DNA from: Scleropages formosus | Lineage: Eukaryota > Chordata > Actinopteri > Osteoglossiformes > Osteoglossidae | DNA: 64,000 bases | Direction of reading: 5' to 3' | Assembly (NCBI RefSeq): GCF_900964775.1 | Contig: NC_041829.1 | Coordinates: 18,410,715 to 18,474,714 of the forward strand | Shown here: piece after piece, positions 11,908 through 24,347 of the stretch | Numbering within the stretch: position 1 is the stretch's first letter | Layout of the letters: every line of letters starts with the position of its first letter | The notes under the pieces: generated by a model | Database searches by the model: none | The model's input: the letters and a program-made list of their open reading frames with translations, nothing else | What the model was told of the DNA's origin: nothing | Made by a program: the position numbers and the translations under genes

Positions 11908-11952
11908 TTAGCGCCTCGGCCGGAAGAGGAACCCAAATATGGCCATAACGGC
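11908..11952 (+). promoter_or_regulatory. CArG/ETS-like module, copy 2
   Basis: Repeats 10802-10845 with two differences. It retains CCGGAAG at 11920-11926 and the CArG box CCAAATATGG at 11933-11942, followed by a small palindrome GGCCATAACGGCC. Direct orientation, about 1.1 kb from copy 1. Confidence 0.45.
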
Positions 11953-11999
11953 CATATCTGAAAATAGCCCGGTCCTGAGTTCGGCCCACATTTAGATTT

Positions 12000-13910
12000 A
12001 TTGGACCGGGATCTAGAAAATTTCTGGGTCCTCTTCAGTTGGGGCTGCAAAAAAAGAAATAAATGAATTAAAATCATTTTGTTGCGTTTTACATTGCGAC
12101 TCTCAACTTCCTGTATGTTACACATCCTCGGATGAATCTTCGTAATTCTGTTTCACACCCAGGTTTTTGCCCCGAGGTGTCAGATGTCAAGTGTCAGTTG
12201 TCGAACGTGCGGTCCCTGAAGCGAAGCACGTTGACTCAACCCGCACTGAAAATTCTGGTGTGACAACACATCCGTTCTTCTGGGTCGAAGCTGCCTGTGT
12301 GAAAATACCGGAACATTCCAGCTGGATCTTCAATAATGAGCCTGCAGGCATTATATCCTAATACTAGAGCTACAGGAGTCGATGGGAGGTGGAGGGGGCC
12401 CTACCCGGTGTACACATGTGTTCTTATATATTTATGGCAGTTCACCTGATGTACCTTTTTTGTGGAAGAAAATGCAAACTTACCAGTTTTAGACATCAGA
12501 AAGTCAGTCAAACGAAACCACCAGGAGTGATCAGTTAATGCATAAAAGAGCCCTTTGTGATGTTATGGCTCATAGGCTCTTACATACTTGTCAAAGAAAT
12601 GTCTTTTCATGTTGTGTTCTATGCCAGAAGTTCCCTCGGTAAGTTGTGGACGGCTGAAGAGTTAATATTTTGCCCCACTTGAAAACTTGACATTTGATCT
12701 TCGTAATAATTCAAATTAATTCCGGAATGCCTGGACACCCATCAGGAAGTTATTAGAAAGTGCTACATGATCGTACCTGTGATATATTGTAAACTTTTGA
12801 CCCTGAGTCCTCGCTCTGTATGTATATGAAAATATTTTGAATTTCTCGCTCTGATTATGTGGCCGCGACCATGTGCTGTTCATAATGCTAAATAAAAAAT
12901 AAGAAATAAAAATAATTATACATGGCTGCGTACAGGGGGTTTCAAGGAACTGATGCGAGGAAAAAGCATGTTCTTGAGAAAGGCTTTGCTTATGTAATAA
13001 AGGCAACAGATAGTTGACCACACATTACATCTGAGCATGGAGATGAGAAGCATAAAGGGAACCATTTTTAATGCCGCAAGGCCCTCGGTGATACCACAAG
13101 TCTCTAATTAATAATGAAAATGTTTCTTTTAAAATTAGTCCATATGTTTTAATAACAATTAAACCTAGTAATGACATTAAAATAAAGATTTCTTTATGAG
13201 TACAGAAATGTTAATTAATAACATTGTCATGTGTCACATGTGTGGCCAGTGAATTAAAACACATTTCCTGGATGTAATTCGTATGCATGAGATCCTAAAT
13301 GACTGACCATACTGGAGAGACCATACTGCATGGTCCAGAAGAAAAGTACTTCTCTTACAAATAAGTAACAAGGAAAATATATGGTATTATACTTAAGTGG
13401 CATGAGGTCAGAAAAGCTTTAATGTAGAAATGTGGTTATATTTGGACCTGATGGAACTGCAGAGTTACATTATGTTTTGGTCCAAAAGAATTTCCTTTTA
13501 TTATTTTTAACCATGGTGGCAGCTTTCTCTTTCTCACCTCGTTTTTTTTTTCTTTTTTTGCAAAGTGGCGGATGTTTCTGTCTGGCCTTTCTTGTTCTGC
13601 TTTTCTTGCTCTTGTTTCATTCTATATATCATGTGAATTTCTTTTACGGAAAATGTTGAAAGATTGACATAAGGTTTCTTTTTAAAATTCAGGCATCATC
13701 GGAAAGGTTGTGAAATCTGGCATGTTGAAAGTAAAGAAAACATGCGCTGGCACAGTTCGGCGAATTAAGTTCAGACACAACTGTTGTTTATGCTTTGAAT
13801 TGTTATCAAAAAAATAGCCAAGATTTTATCAAAATTCATGTTAACAAAGTGCAGGAAGTGATTCAGTGATCCCCATACTGCTGCTATTATAACAAAAAAT
13901 TATATAGTAC
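12000..13910. other. Gene-free AT-rich interval
   Basis: No exon, RNA gene or recognisable repeat was seen. Contains A/T-rich low-complexity runs near 12890-12920 and a pyrimidine-rich patch near 13540. Confidence 0.5.
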
Positions 13911-13916
13911 AATATA

Positions 13917-14128
13917 GGGGGGTGTGGTGGCGCAGTGGGTTGGACTAGGTCCTGCTCTTCAGTGGGTTTGAGGTTCGAGTCCCACTTGGGGTGCCTTGTG
14001 ACAGACTGGTTTCCTGTCCTGGGTGTGTCCCCTCCCCCTCCAGCCTTATGCCCTGTGTTGCCAGGTTAGGCTCTGGCTCCTTGTGACCCCAAATGGCACA
14101 AGCAGTTTAGAAAATATGTGTGTGTCTG
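13917..14128 (+). repeat. tRNA-SINE family 1, full copy
   Basis: GGTGGCGCAGTGGGTTGGAC head, B box GAGGTTCGAGTCCCACTTGG, and a body ending GGCACAAGCAGTTTAGAAAA followed by a short TG tail. Moderately diverged. Confidence 0.85.
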
Positions 14129-14411
14129 ATATAGTACATGTTGTAAAATGTTCCAAAAAAATCAAATGAGTAACAAGGAAACTATATGGAACACATTTCA
14201 CTTAGGGGACAACTGAGCAACATTCTCATGTGGTGCTGATATTGTCACACTTGTGTATTCTTCCATGTCATGAAGGAGAGTAATTTTTCACTTACAGTTT
14301 TTTTTTGCCAGTAAGATTTTCTCTGGTGATTAAATTGAATTTAAGGTACATTTAAGGTTGGATTTGCATTTACTAGGATAAAGGTAAAATATATTTTATT
14401 ACTCTTTACTT

Positions 14412-14586
14412 AGGGGAGTGTGGCAGCGCAGCGGATTTAGCCGGGTCCTGCTCTCTGGTGGGTCGGGGGTTTGAATCCTGCTTGGAGTGCCTTGCAATGG
14501 GCTGGCGTCCTGCCCTGGGTGTGTCCCCTCCCCCTCCAGCCCTGCGCCCTGTGTTGCTGGGCTAGAATGTGTGTGTGTGTGTGTAC
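14412..14586 (+). repeat. tRNA-SINE family 1, 3'-shortened copy
   Basis: Head and body present (GGTGTGTCCCCTCCCCCTCC), then the GACAAGCGGTT segment is missing and the element passes straight to a (TG)n tail. Confidence 0.8.
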
Positions 14587-15185
14587 CCACCCCATTTTTA
14601 CACAGCAGAGTACTCGCGGTTAAGCCATTGCGGTAAAGTACCTTCTTCATAAGTCCAGCAGCAGGATCAAGTTGGAACTTTCAGATACCGTTCGATGACC
14701 CTGAGAAGATACTCCCTGCCACCCATTTGTACCGTGGCAGTATACAGCAGGTAGATACACAGTAATATGTGAAACCCCAATGTGACAAATACAATCATAT
14801 CAACAGTCCCCAAACTTCTTGCAAGGTTACTTACCTTGTTTTTATTCAAAGCTGCATGTGACACTCTACTGTATATAGTGCGATGTAAATATATCCGCTA
14901 AACTATCGCCTTTTCTGGGGCGATGTGGTGTCTCAGACTTTTAGCCCCAGCTGTGTGTGAAAGCTCAACTCTACTGTCCTGCCACCCAGGTGAACCCTCC
15001 ACCCAAATCGCCCCAGCGTAAAAGTGAACGCCCTGCCTTTCGTTGACTGGGCTCCAAAAGCGGCCAAGTCTGCAGCTGACCTGAAGCCACAATATGACTG
15101 AGGATAGACAGATATTTAAAGCACATGCAGTGACTGCTGATAAGAAGCTAGCCAAAATAGTTTACAAAGGGGGCAGATCTATTTC

Positions 15186-15405
15186 ATTCTTGGGTTACAT
15201 TTATCTGACAGTTGTCTCCAAAGCAACTTTATATGTTAATCTATTAACAATTATTTATCCATTTATACAATGGGGTAATTTTTACTGGAGCAATTTAGGG
15301 TAAGTACCTTGCTTAAGGGTACTACAGCCTGAGATAAGGGTCAAACCTGCAACCCTCAGGTCCAAAGGCAGCAGCTCTGACCACAACGCTACCAGCTGCC
15401 CGCAG
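15186..15405 (-). repeat. Family 2 SINE (L2-like tail)
   Basis: Minus-strand reading gives GCGGGCAGCTGGTAGCGTTG, TCAGAGCTGCTGCCTTTGG, CTTAAGCAAGGTACTTACCC and a tail related to GCTTTGGAGACAACTGTCAG. The same order occurs in the plus-strand copies at 29828 and 52993. Confidence 0.7.
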
Positions 15406-15548
15406 TTATATGGACAGTGGTATTCCTGACTGATGAGATGATCAGGGTGGATCATTTATTACAATTCATGGTTTTATAGTTTAACCCCACACACCTGGAT
15501 TTCACTGGACACTGTGGAAACGCAGATTAATAGCCTTGCTCAGCTCTT

Positions 15549-15796
15549 GTGGGGAGGGGGGCGCAGTGGTGCAGTGGGTTGGACCGGGTCCTGCTCTCCG
15601 GTGGGTCTGGGGTTCGAGTCCCACTTGGGGCGCCTTGCGACAGACTGGCGTCGCATCCCAGGCGTGTCCCCTCCCCCTCCAGCCTTATGTCCTGTGTTGT
15701 TGGGTTTGGCTCCGTGACCCCGAATGGGACAAGTGGTTCAGGCTGTGTGTGTGTGTGTGTGTGTGTGCGTGTGTGCGTGTGTGTGTGCGCGTGTGC
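15549..15796 (+). repeat. tRNA-SINE family 1 with long GT tail
   Basis: Complete head and body with B box GGGTTCGAGTCCCACTTGG, ending GGGACAAGTGGTTCAGGCTG, followed by an unusually long (TG/CG)n tail of about 50 bp. Confidence 0.85.
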
Positions 15797-15959
15797 TCTT
15801 GTGGGTCTGGAGCCAACAGCCTTCAGGTCCAGATCTAGGTTCGCTCCCCAATCGGCTGCCATATGTACCTTGCTCCAGAGTTTCGATCAGTTACTGATAA
15901 ATATTATCTCAGCACGCTTTGAATTTAGCAGAAGTAAAAAGTACCCTCTGGAATGAGTC

Positions 15960-17970
15960 AGAAAAGATAGAACCGTCCTGATAAGTAATGATGTCCAGAA
16001 GAGTCAAGCATGCGCTTGAATGGTTCTGCTTGGGTTTTGTCTGGGCATACCGGCGAGGTGGAGTCATGGGGTTGCGAAAGCTTTCCTGTGGAAGCTGTTG
16101 CAACCCAGTCGAGTGGAAACCGCTGTCTGTGAGCTGTTTGTGTCAGTCAGATCCATTTCAAATGACCCCACTGGGTAATTAGGGTAATATTTAATAACAT
16201 TTAATATTTCGGGTATATATACAGTAAACAAATTTAAACATTTCTAAACAACTCTTTTTTTCCCGAAAAACCAGAGAACAGCTTGGAGCTCAGATTTGTG
16301 AAACAATGACAGTGACACGTTTCAGTTGTCCGCAAGTCAGAAAACCTGCACGATATTTTCGGCACGCGTACTGTAGGCTAAGAAAAGGTCCTAGACGGAC
16401 AGCTAGCGAGCAGTGGAAAGAGCGTGAAGTCATGAGGAGACATACAGCGCAGAAGTCATGAAAAAAAAATACAAACTGTGGGCAGTAAGCATCACACTGA
16501 TATGAAACGCTGATTTTATCAGCAGACAATCCGTCAGCCCTAAATACCTGTCTATCTACTAAATCGTGTTATACGTAATAGTGTCTCAATGCAACTCTGG
16601 GAAAAACAAGGGAGCTGATCTTGGAGAAAAAAATCTGGGGACCGTCGATATCTTTTTTTTTTTTTGGATGTTTTTAGAATGGAGAAAGTAAAAAATTCTG
16701 CAGTTTTTCTCTGCTTCCGTTCCTGTCTCTCGTGCAAAGACAATGCGTTTTGACGGCATCTTTTTCTTCTCTGTCGCCGTAGAGGATCAGTAAAGACGTA
16801 ACTCAAGCGTTGCTCTGACCCCAACCTCGAGCAGCCTTTAAAACCCTAATCTGAAAGCAACAATCTGCACCGTGGTACATGTGTCTACAGGAGGGATTTC
16901 CTGCTTGGTGCCTCGCTGTGAGGAACCAGCTTCGATATTAACTTACACCTTTTAAAAAAAGGAAAGAAAAATTACCCAGTAAAATGAGTCACCTCCTTAT
17001 ACTAACATGTCTTTGGCAAGAAGCAAGACTAAAAAAAAAAAGAATACATGTCCTTTGTGTCATTTAGATTAACATTTAAAAAGGAAGTACATTTATATTT
17101 TCATCATTTCAGGTCTTCTTCTGCAAGCAACAATGTTAAAGTTCAATTTCCAACTGTCGTTGTTTATTTGTTCAGAGTTCAGATGGGGGCCAGACTGGTA
17201 CTCGTGAATTTTTCGATCGAGCTTCCGGCCCCTGGATTACATTTATACTTAGGCTTATTATAGTTATTTTAAAAGGAGGATCGAGCGTATCAAAAAACAC
17301 ATTGCATGCAACAAGGTGAGGTGACCGCTGACGGTCTGCAAATGTAGTCTCGGCGCTTGTGGCCGATGTCCTGCGACCTGGCGACGTGGGAAAATAGTAA
17401 AACGTGGGAAAAAGGGCCACGATCGGTGCAGCTATTTACTGTCGTCGGTTGGCCGTCAACCCTGGATCCAAAGCCCTTGCAGCGGACCTCTTATTTGCTT
17501 GAGATAAGGGCGAGAGAGCAGATGAGTAATCGCCATAAAAATTCTGAACAATGAACGTGTTTGTCATCCAAGTTTCCCGATAAATCACTCATTAAAAAGT
17601 GGCCGCAAACGCTTCTCTCCCGAGTGTAATCCAGGTAACTAACAATAGACGTAGAAAAGGAGGTACGGTATGAACCTTCTGCCTGTAACGGATGAAAACA
17701 ACTGTTTTATTAACAGAAACAAACACACGGCAGTGTTTCTGACGGACGACAATTTCCCTCTGACTAATTTCCTTTTCCTCTATGTTTCTTTCCAGCAGCT
17801 TCCAGGTGATCTGTTACCTCTTTGATTACTGTAAGCCTTTCTTTCTTTAACCTGTCCTGTCCATTTAAGCCAGGAAACATCTGCGCTCCACATAAATTTC
17901 GGAGAAGTTCGTGGGCTGTTTATAGCTGCCGATGTCCCGATAACGCTACAGAAGCCGAGGCCGGCTAAGT
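15960..17970. other. Gene-free interval
   Basis: No coding exon or named repeat recognised. Homopolymer A/T tracts occur near 16655 and 17030. A GC-richer patch near 17330-17440 gives no plausible protein. Confidence 0.45.
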
Positions 17971-17972
17971 CG

Positions 17973-18072
17973 CACACGTTGACCGAAACCGCTCGTCCCG
18001 AGCGGGGATCGTGGCGAGCCGGAACCTAACCCGACAACGCAGGGCACGGGGCCGGACGGGGAGGGGACACAC
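17973..18072 (-). repeat. tRNA-SINE family 1, 3' fragment
   Basis: Only the 3' body is present in reverse (GACCGAAACCGCTCGTCCCG ... CGGACGGGGAGGGGACACAC). The tRNA-like head is absent. Confidence 0.7.
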
Positions 18073-18074
18073 AA

Positions 18075-19520
18075 TTCACACTCTAGGGTCCAATAAAATG
18101 CAGGAAGACGGCGCATGAGCACATATGCAGAACACGTGATCATCCCACTGTGGAGCATTGCCTTTATAGCACGCATGGACCATCACACAAGCACAACAAA
18201 ACTTACATCTGTGTATCATGCTGGCAATCGTGCCACCGTGACACACACACGCCCCTACTGACAGTTGACACCTAGTTGCCATAGCTCCCCTATTTAAGAC
18301 AGAAGTGCTTGGCAAAGACCTGAGACCCAGACTGTTCTTATCCCATCCTCTTGCCCCGTAAACCCGGACATTTGTCGCAGACTCATTTGCATTTCTACAC
18401 ATCCACAGAAGGCCTTTGGTGTCCTTTAACACACGTTTTTGATAATCTTTTTGAACAAAAAACTTGAAGGACCTTATGGAGGTCCTTCACTGAGACTCCA
18501 AACTTTCTGAGTAAAACTACCTGTTATAAAAGGGTAAATATTGATTGAAATCCACAAATAGATTTCAGCCATTGGTATGAAATATGCTGCAGCTGATTTT
18601 CTATCTTTGAAATGTACATGTTGGACAGCAGCTGCAGAGACCGAGCTTTCACTTCCCGAACGGCTCAGCGTGAGGATTTATTTAACGCAGTCACATTTCC
18701 ACAGGAGGTGAGGTCAGAGCCTCATTAAGACCTGATCTGGGAAATTCCTCTAAAATGAAACGAGCCCCATAACAATAACAACGTTTGCGCTTCTGCTGGA
18801 TGTGGTGATGCGACTGCGCGAGACAATCCGTTTTGTTATCAGATGAGATTTTATCTGAAAAACGATGAGAAAAATTCTGGGGAAACGAATTTGCGGTTCG
18901 GAACCTCGAAGCGCTCACGATGAGATTGCAGTCAGCGAAGGTTGAAGGAGCACAAAGCTGAACGAACACTGACTGACTGAAGGAAGTGCGCATCCCTTTT
19001 CAGTCACTTGAAGAGACACGACATTTATACTTTACCATTTTCCATTGTCGGGTGGTATGCGAGCATTGCAATAATTTAACATAAGAATTTTAATGGGGTT
19101 CATTAAAACTGCTTGTTTGCAAAATATGAAATAAAAGAAATTTGGATGGATAGTGGCCTTCATAATGTCGGGTGGACCTGGCTATAATAATATTAACGAT
19201 GCCTGAACTATAATAACTGCGACATGTCTTCCTCCACCGTTGCCACGGTTACCAGCTGCTATTTGAACCAGACCAATTCACTTGCACCTCAGCGCTTCAT
19301 CTCTTGGATGGGCTCCAGCGTTATTGGGAATTCGCACCGGAGCACTTGACCGAACTTGTTTTCTTCACATATTTCAGCAGTTTCTTTCGTCACTGAAGTC
19401 GTTAGTCATTCCAGCAGAGGCGGAAAACCGCACGGTGCCGCCGTCCTGAAAGGAGACAGGATGCACTGGGCCATCGTGGACGCTCTTTACCGTTGTGCTT
19501 CTTCTTGGCCAGCATCTCCA
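18075..19520. other. Gene-free interval
   Basis: No supported gene. Short open frames at 18076-18432 and 18691-18993 (minus) show no recognisable domain and no partner exons. Confidence 0.45.
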
Positions 19521-19525
19521 TTTGT

Positions 19526-19695
19526 TCCCTTAGTCAACATTACAATTTATACAGTTAGGCAACTTATAATGCCTTAGGGAAATTTTACAGGAAGTACATT
19601 GCTCAAGGGTGCAGCAGCAGCGAGTGGGATTCGAACCTACAACCTTCTGGTTACAAAAGCAGCCATTCTGACCTCTACGCTAGCAGCTGTCCCTT
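19526..19695 (-). repeat. Family 2 SINE, partial
   Basis: In reverse it reads GGGACAGCTGCTAGCGTAGA, a B box inside GTAGGTTCGAATCCCACTCG and CTTGAGCAATGTACTTCCTG. The 3' tail is eroded. Confidence 0.65.
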
Positions 19696-20078
19696 TGCGG
19701 GGGCGGCACGTGCCGATGCTACCTACTCTCAAAGCCAAAAATTGCCGACGCAATTCAGGTTACGTGTTTTTCCTCGCGGTTCCTGACACAAGATCCTCCT
19801 GCGATACAAACCAGCAACCTTCTGATCTTGAGTCATTAACCAGTAATCTGCTCCCTTTCTTTTAAACTGAATGTGCCACTAGGACATGCGGCAACTGACT
19901 AACAGGATGAAGAAATTGACTCGGGACTAGGCGCGAGAAGAGCCGTTGCCTCCCGCGCTCTGGGTTTGAACGCGCCTCCGTTTACGTGCAGTTTGCGTGT
20001 TCTCCTGGTGTCCGTGTGTGTTTCTTCCCAAGTGTTTCAGGGAGACCGATCAACAATTGCGTGTTAATGTTTTCAAAA

Positions 20079-20312
20079 CTGGGGGAGCGCAGTGGCGCGG
20101 CGGGTTTGGCCGGGTCCCACGCTCTGGTCGGTCCGGGGTTTGTCCTGCTGCAAGTCCTGCTTGGGGTGCCCTGCGATGGAGCGGCGTCCCGTCTTGGGTG
20201 CGTCCCCTCCCCCTCCGGCCCTGTGCCCTGTGTTGCCGGGTTAGACTCTGGCTCGCTGCGACCCCGCTTGGGACAAGCGGTTTCTGACAATGTGTGTGTG
20301 TGTGTGTGTGTG
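20079..20312 (+). repeat. tRNA-SINE family 1
   Basis: GGGGGAGCGCAGTGGCGCGG head, body with CTGCGATGGAGCGGCGTCCC, and GGGACAAGCGGTTTCTGAC followed by a (TG)n tail. Confidence 0.85.
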
Positions 20313-20397
20313 CGCTATTGCACTGAGATAAGTCGTGTACCCTTCCTCTTACCATGTGCCTCTGGAATAGGTTCCAGACCACAGGCATGTCAGCTAT

Positions 20398-20460
20398 TGA
20401 TGATAGATAGATAAATACTTTATTGATACCCTGGGGGATGTTCAGTAATGGATGGATGGA
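20398..20460 (-). mobile_element. Possible LINE (Rex3/RTE-like) 3' tail
   Basis: GATAGATAGATAAATACTTT followed by ATTGATACCCTGGGGG resembles the 3' end of fish RTE/Rex3 LINEs read in reverse with its tetranucleotide tail. No coding part remains. Confidence 0.4.
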
Positions 20461-20464
20461 GGTA

Positions 20465-21360
20465 AATAAGAGTATTAAAGGTATTTTGCTCTAAGATGAA
20501 CATTGCCGAGACACGTTGTACGAAGCGCCCTGCGAACACAGGTAAATAACCAACGTTTAAACCTCTTCCAATTCAAATGTAAATCCACTTTTTGTGTCAA
20601 GACAAAAGACTTTGACAGGCGGCTTTTTCGGATTTACTGCACACTCCTGCATTCAGCTAAAATGATTTGAGGAAGAGAGCACAGAAAATACCATGTTAAA
20701 TCTGTACGTGCGTGTTGTGAGGCGGTTGTCAGAATGGCACCACAATTTAAAAAAAAAAAACCAGAAAAGGGCATTTTATAGTGTTAGGCTGTTTCATTTA
20801 AATACAGAAAACAAAAGCATAGAAGCCACACAGAAACCTGATGAGACTATTTGGGTCAAAATGGTTTTATTAATAGACTGGAAACTACCTTAATGACACA
20901 TTTTGTGGCCATAAAGCGAAAAGGTCAGGAAACCTAAACCCAAAGTTCCGCAGTTCCATTCACTAAGATATTTCGAGATGAAGATCAAACATATGATCTT
21001 GTGCAAGTCTTTCATCTTACAGAGAGGGAAAAATCATTTGTGCCGTGCACATAATATGCAATTTTTGAATCAAAATAATGACGACTGTATGAAATGATGA
21101 GCTGCGTACTGTAAACTTTTTTGTTTGGCAGTGAACAGTAACGCTGGAAAACTGATGCTAAAAGACAAGGTGAGTGGGAAAGCTGTGGGTGGGAGTCAGG
21201 GTTTGAAACGCTCTCGTCTACAAGTCAGCGCTTATCTCATCTGAACGGAGCGTTTGGCTTCTCTTGCTGTGTGACTGTTCTTTGTCCACATGCTTTCTTA
21301 CTAGAATGTTATCTTTAAAATATGTTTGTGAAATAAGAGAAAAAAATAGATAAAGAACTG
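20465..21360. other. Gene-free interval
   Basis: No repeat or gene recognised. There is an A run near 20750. Confidence 0.45.
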
Positions 21361-21364
21361 ACAG

Positions 21365-21508
21365 GTGAGGCTGGTGCCTCACAGCTCCTGGGCTGTTGGT
21401 TTGGACATAGATTTGAATCCAGCTCAGTCTGTGTGGAGTTTGTGTGCTATTTGCATGCTTTTGTGGGTTTCCTACTGCAGCCCAGCTTCCAGAATGGGCT
21501 TAAGACCA
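21365..21508 (+). repeat. Truncated V-SINE-like fragment abutting a microsatellite
   Basis: CAGCTCAGTCTGTGTGGAGT and GTGGGTTTCCTACTGCAG match the family 3 core, after which the sequence passes through AGAATGGGCTTAAGACCACC straight into TGGA repeats. Confidence 0.55.
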
Positions 21509-22165
21509 CCATGGATGGATGGGTGGACAGATGGACGGATGGACGGATGGATGGATGGATGGATTGACAGACAGATTGACAATTGAATGCATGGATGAAT
21601 GGATGGAAAGATAGATTGACAGATGGATGGATTGACAATTGAATGGATGGATGGATGGATGGATGGATGGATGGATGGATTGACAATTGAATGGATGGAT
21701 GAACGGATGGAAAGATAGATTGACGGATGGATGGATGGATGGATGGATGGATGGATGGATGGATGGATGGATGGAAGGACATATGGATGGACGGACGTAT
21801 GGATGGACAGACAGATTGACAATTGAATGGATGGATGGATGGATGGATGGATGGATGGATGGATGGACAATTGAATGGATGGATGGATGGATGGATGGAT
21901 GGATGGATGGATGGACAATTGAATGGATGGATGAACGGATGGAAAGATAGATTGATGGATGGATGGATGGATGGATGGATGGATTGACAATTGAATGGTT
22001 GGATGGATGGATGGATGGATGGATGGATGGATGGATGGATGGATTGACAATTGGATGGATGGATGGATGGATGGATGGATGGACGGATTGACAATTGAAT
22101 GGATGGATGAATGGATGGAAAGGTAGATTGACGGATGGATGGACAGATGGTTGGACAGATGGAGG
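21509..22165 (+). repeat. (TGGA)n microsatellite with higher-order units
   Basis: About 650 bp of TGGA/GATG tetranucleotides, repeatedly interrupted by a GATTGACAATTGAATGG spacer and by GGAAAGATAGATTGAC blocks, so larger composite units are themselves repeated. It creates long artefactual open frames on both strands (IHPS repeats in reverse) that are not genes. Confidence 0.95.
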
Positions 22166-22169
22166 AAAA

Positions 22170-23470
22170 CATCAGTCGCTAAAGAAATAAAAGACCTCTC
22201 ACTGTTACCCACATGGTTAAGAGGTAACCACTTCCTCCTAAAAAGAAGAGAGTCCAGAGTAGGACAATGTGATTGATGGAGGAAAGAAAGGAAAGCGAGG
22301 AGACTGTGACAAAACATGAAGTGTGTGACCTGATGGTTACGCAACTCTGACCGAACGAGCGTACAGGTCTCTGCCCTCGAGCTAAACCCTGACAGACGGA
22401 ATCACATCTTTTTATTCCTTTGCAACCAACAGGTCTTTCTTTTCCTCACATGAGGGAAATGTTGTGTCTTGGGAATCCAGGCATCTAGGAACTTACCGCC
22501 CGTCGTAGAGCAGGAGGGAAAATAAAAAAATATTTGCTCAGTGCATGTGTTTTCTTGCAAGTCTACAGAAAAAGTTCACCGACAAAGGGCAGGACATTCA
22601 TGGCTGTGGAATATCCTCACGCACCTCCACTGAAGCCGCCCTGGGAATAAAGGGGACAAAAAGAAAAAAAAAAAAACAGGCTGATATTTTATTTCACTTT
22701 GACGGGAAAAGTCCAGCTCATTGTGTGAAACATAAAGGAAGTCGGGCTCTGTGTTTATCAAGGCCTCCTTGTGCCACATGTCCTGCCGACTGTTGACCAG
22801 GGGAGGTTAGGGTGGACCTGCTTGGGGGATTTCCAGGATTCCATTAAAAGCCAACTACCTGCAGCTCCCCCACCCCCACACTCATTTTATGATACCTGCA
22901 CATGGGGAGAGTATATATGTGAAGCCTTTTTCATTTTTTTTTTTTTTTTTTTTGCTGCCTTCAGCACATGTTCCATGTTCAGTACACAATAAATTCGTGG
23001 TAAGATGCTTTAAACAAATCAAGGTAAACTGCATTCCAATTAGATCTGACAGCCTTTTTCTGAAATGAAGGCAAGTTGTAGCAGAACGAAAAATCTTCAC
23101 TGGCATCAATCGCAGCTACAGACGAGATTTTTGGGGAGGGGGCCCGATTACGAGTAATTGCAGGGTACACACGCTAATGACCTTCTTACCACACCATGTG
23201 ACTCTTTAAGTCTGAACAAGCCCAAGGCCTAAGAGACCTTCAGAAAAATGAGAATTCGTCTGAGGTTCCAAACACTTTCTTTTTTTTCGCTTTCTACTTG
23301 TGATGTGATCTGGGTTTTGCACACGTCTAACAGGCCGTTTCTTGTCGCTGATTGTGGATCTTAGGAGGAAACGTGGGAAATGTGGAAGAGTTTACACTGT
23401 TTGTAGTGCACGTGGCTCTCAATAACCGGCTGCTACACCAGTGCGAGAAATGGAATATAATATAATATAA
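22170..23470. other. Gene-free interval
   Basis: No supported exon. T-rich tract at about 22930-22960. Confidence 0.45.
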
Positions 23471-23471
23471 T

Positions 23472-24312
23472 ATACACCGATCAGCCACAACATTAAAACC
23501 ATCTGCCTCGTATTGCGCAGGTCCCCATCGTGCCGCCAAAACAGCTCTGACCCGTCGAGGTGTGAACTCTGCAAGACCTCTGAAGGTGTCCTGTGTTTTC
23601 TGGCACCAAGATCTTAGCAGCAGTTCTTTCACGTCCCGTAAGTCATGAGGTGGACCTCCATGGATCAGACTTGTTTTTCCAGCACGTCCCACAGATGCTC
23701 GATGGGCTTGCGATCTGGGGAATTTGGAGGACAAGTGAACACCTTGAACTCTTTGTCATGTTTCTCAAACCATTTCTGAACAATTTTTGCAGTGTCACAG
23801 GGCTCATTATCTTGCCTAAAGAGGCCACTGCCGTCAGGGAATACCGTTACCATGAAGGGGTGTACGTGGTCCGCATCAGTCTTCAGGTAGGTGGTACGGC
23901 AATTTGTGCTACAGCAGCTCTTCTGTGGGATCGGAGAAGAAGGACTAGCCTTCGCTCCCCACGCGCATCAGTGAGCCTTGGGCGCCCATGACCCTTCGCC
24001 GCTTCACCGGTCGTCCTTCCTTGGAGCGCTTTTGGTAGCTACTAAACGCTGCATACCGGGAAGACCCCACAAGACCTGCCGTTTTGGAGATCCTCCGACC
24101 CAATCGTCTAGCATCGCAATCTGGCCCTTGTTAAAGTCGCCCGGATCCTTACGCTTTCCCGTTTTTCCTGCTTCCAACACATCAAATTCAAGAACCGACT
24201 GTTCGCTTGTTGCCTAATACAGCCCAACTGTTGACAGGTGTCATTGTACCGAGATAATCAACGTTATTCACTTCACCTCTCAGTGGTTTTAATGATTTGG
24301 CTGATCGCTGTT
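23472..24312 (-). mobile_element. Decayed Tc1/mariner transposon
   Basis: Terminal inverted repeats: CACCGATCAGCCACAACATT followed by AAAACC at the left (about 23475) and its degraded complement, GGTTTTAATGATTTGGCTGA, at the right (about 24284). The element is about 0.84 kb, against about 1.3-1.6 kb for intact relatives, so it has lost internal sequence. It carries remnants of a Tc1 transposase on the minus strand and cannot be active. Confidence 0.85.
23665..23853 (-). pseudogene. Tc1 transposase C-terminal remnant
   Basis: The minus strand encodes DNEPCDTAKIVQKWFEKHD and PPNSPDRKPIEHLWDVLEKQ. This is the C-terminal part of a Tc1-type transposase around the DDE-region NSPDLNPIEHLWD motif. 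The upstream catalytic parts are missing or broken. Confidence 0.85.
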
Positions 24313-24347
24313 TATTACATATACAGTATATTCTGCACAACCTAATG

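Noticed and set aside
13917-14130. tRNA-like A and B boxes in many places
   Set aside because: All belong to SINE heads with SINE bodies attached; none looks like a functional tRNA gene with an intact acceptor stem.
21447-22344. 290- and 241-codon reverse frames (IHPSIHPS repeats)
   Set aside because: Artefact of the TGGA microsatellite.
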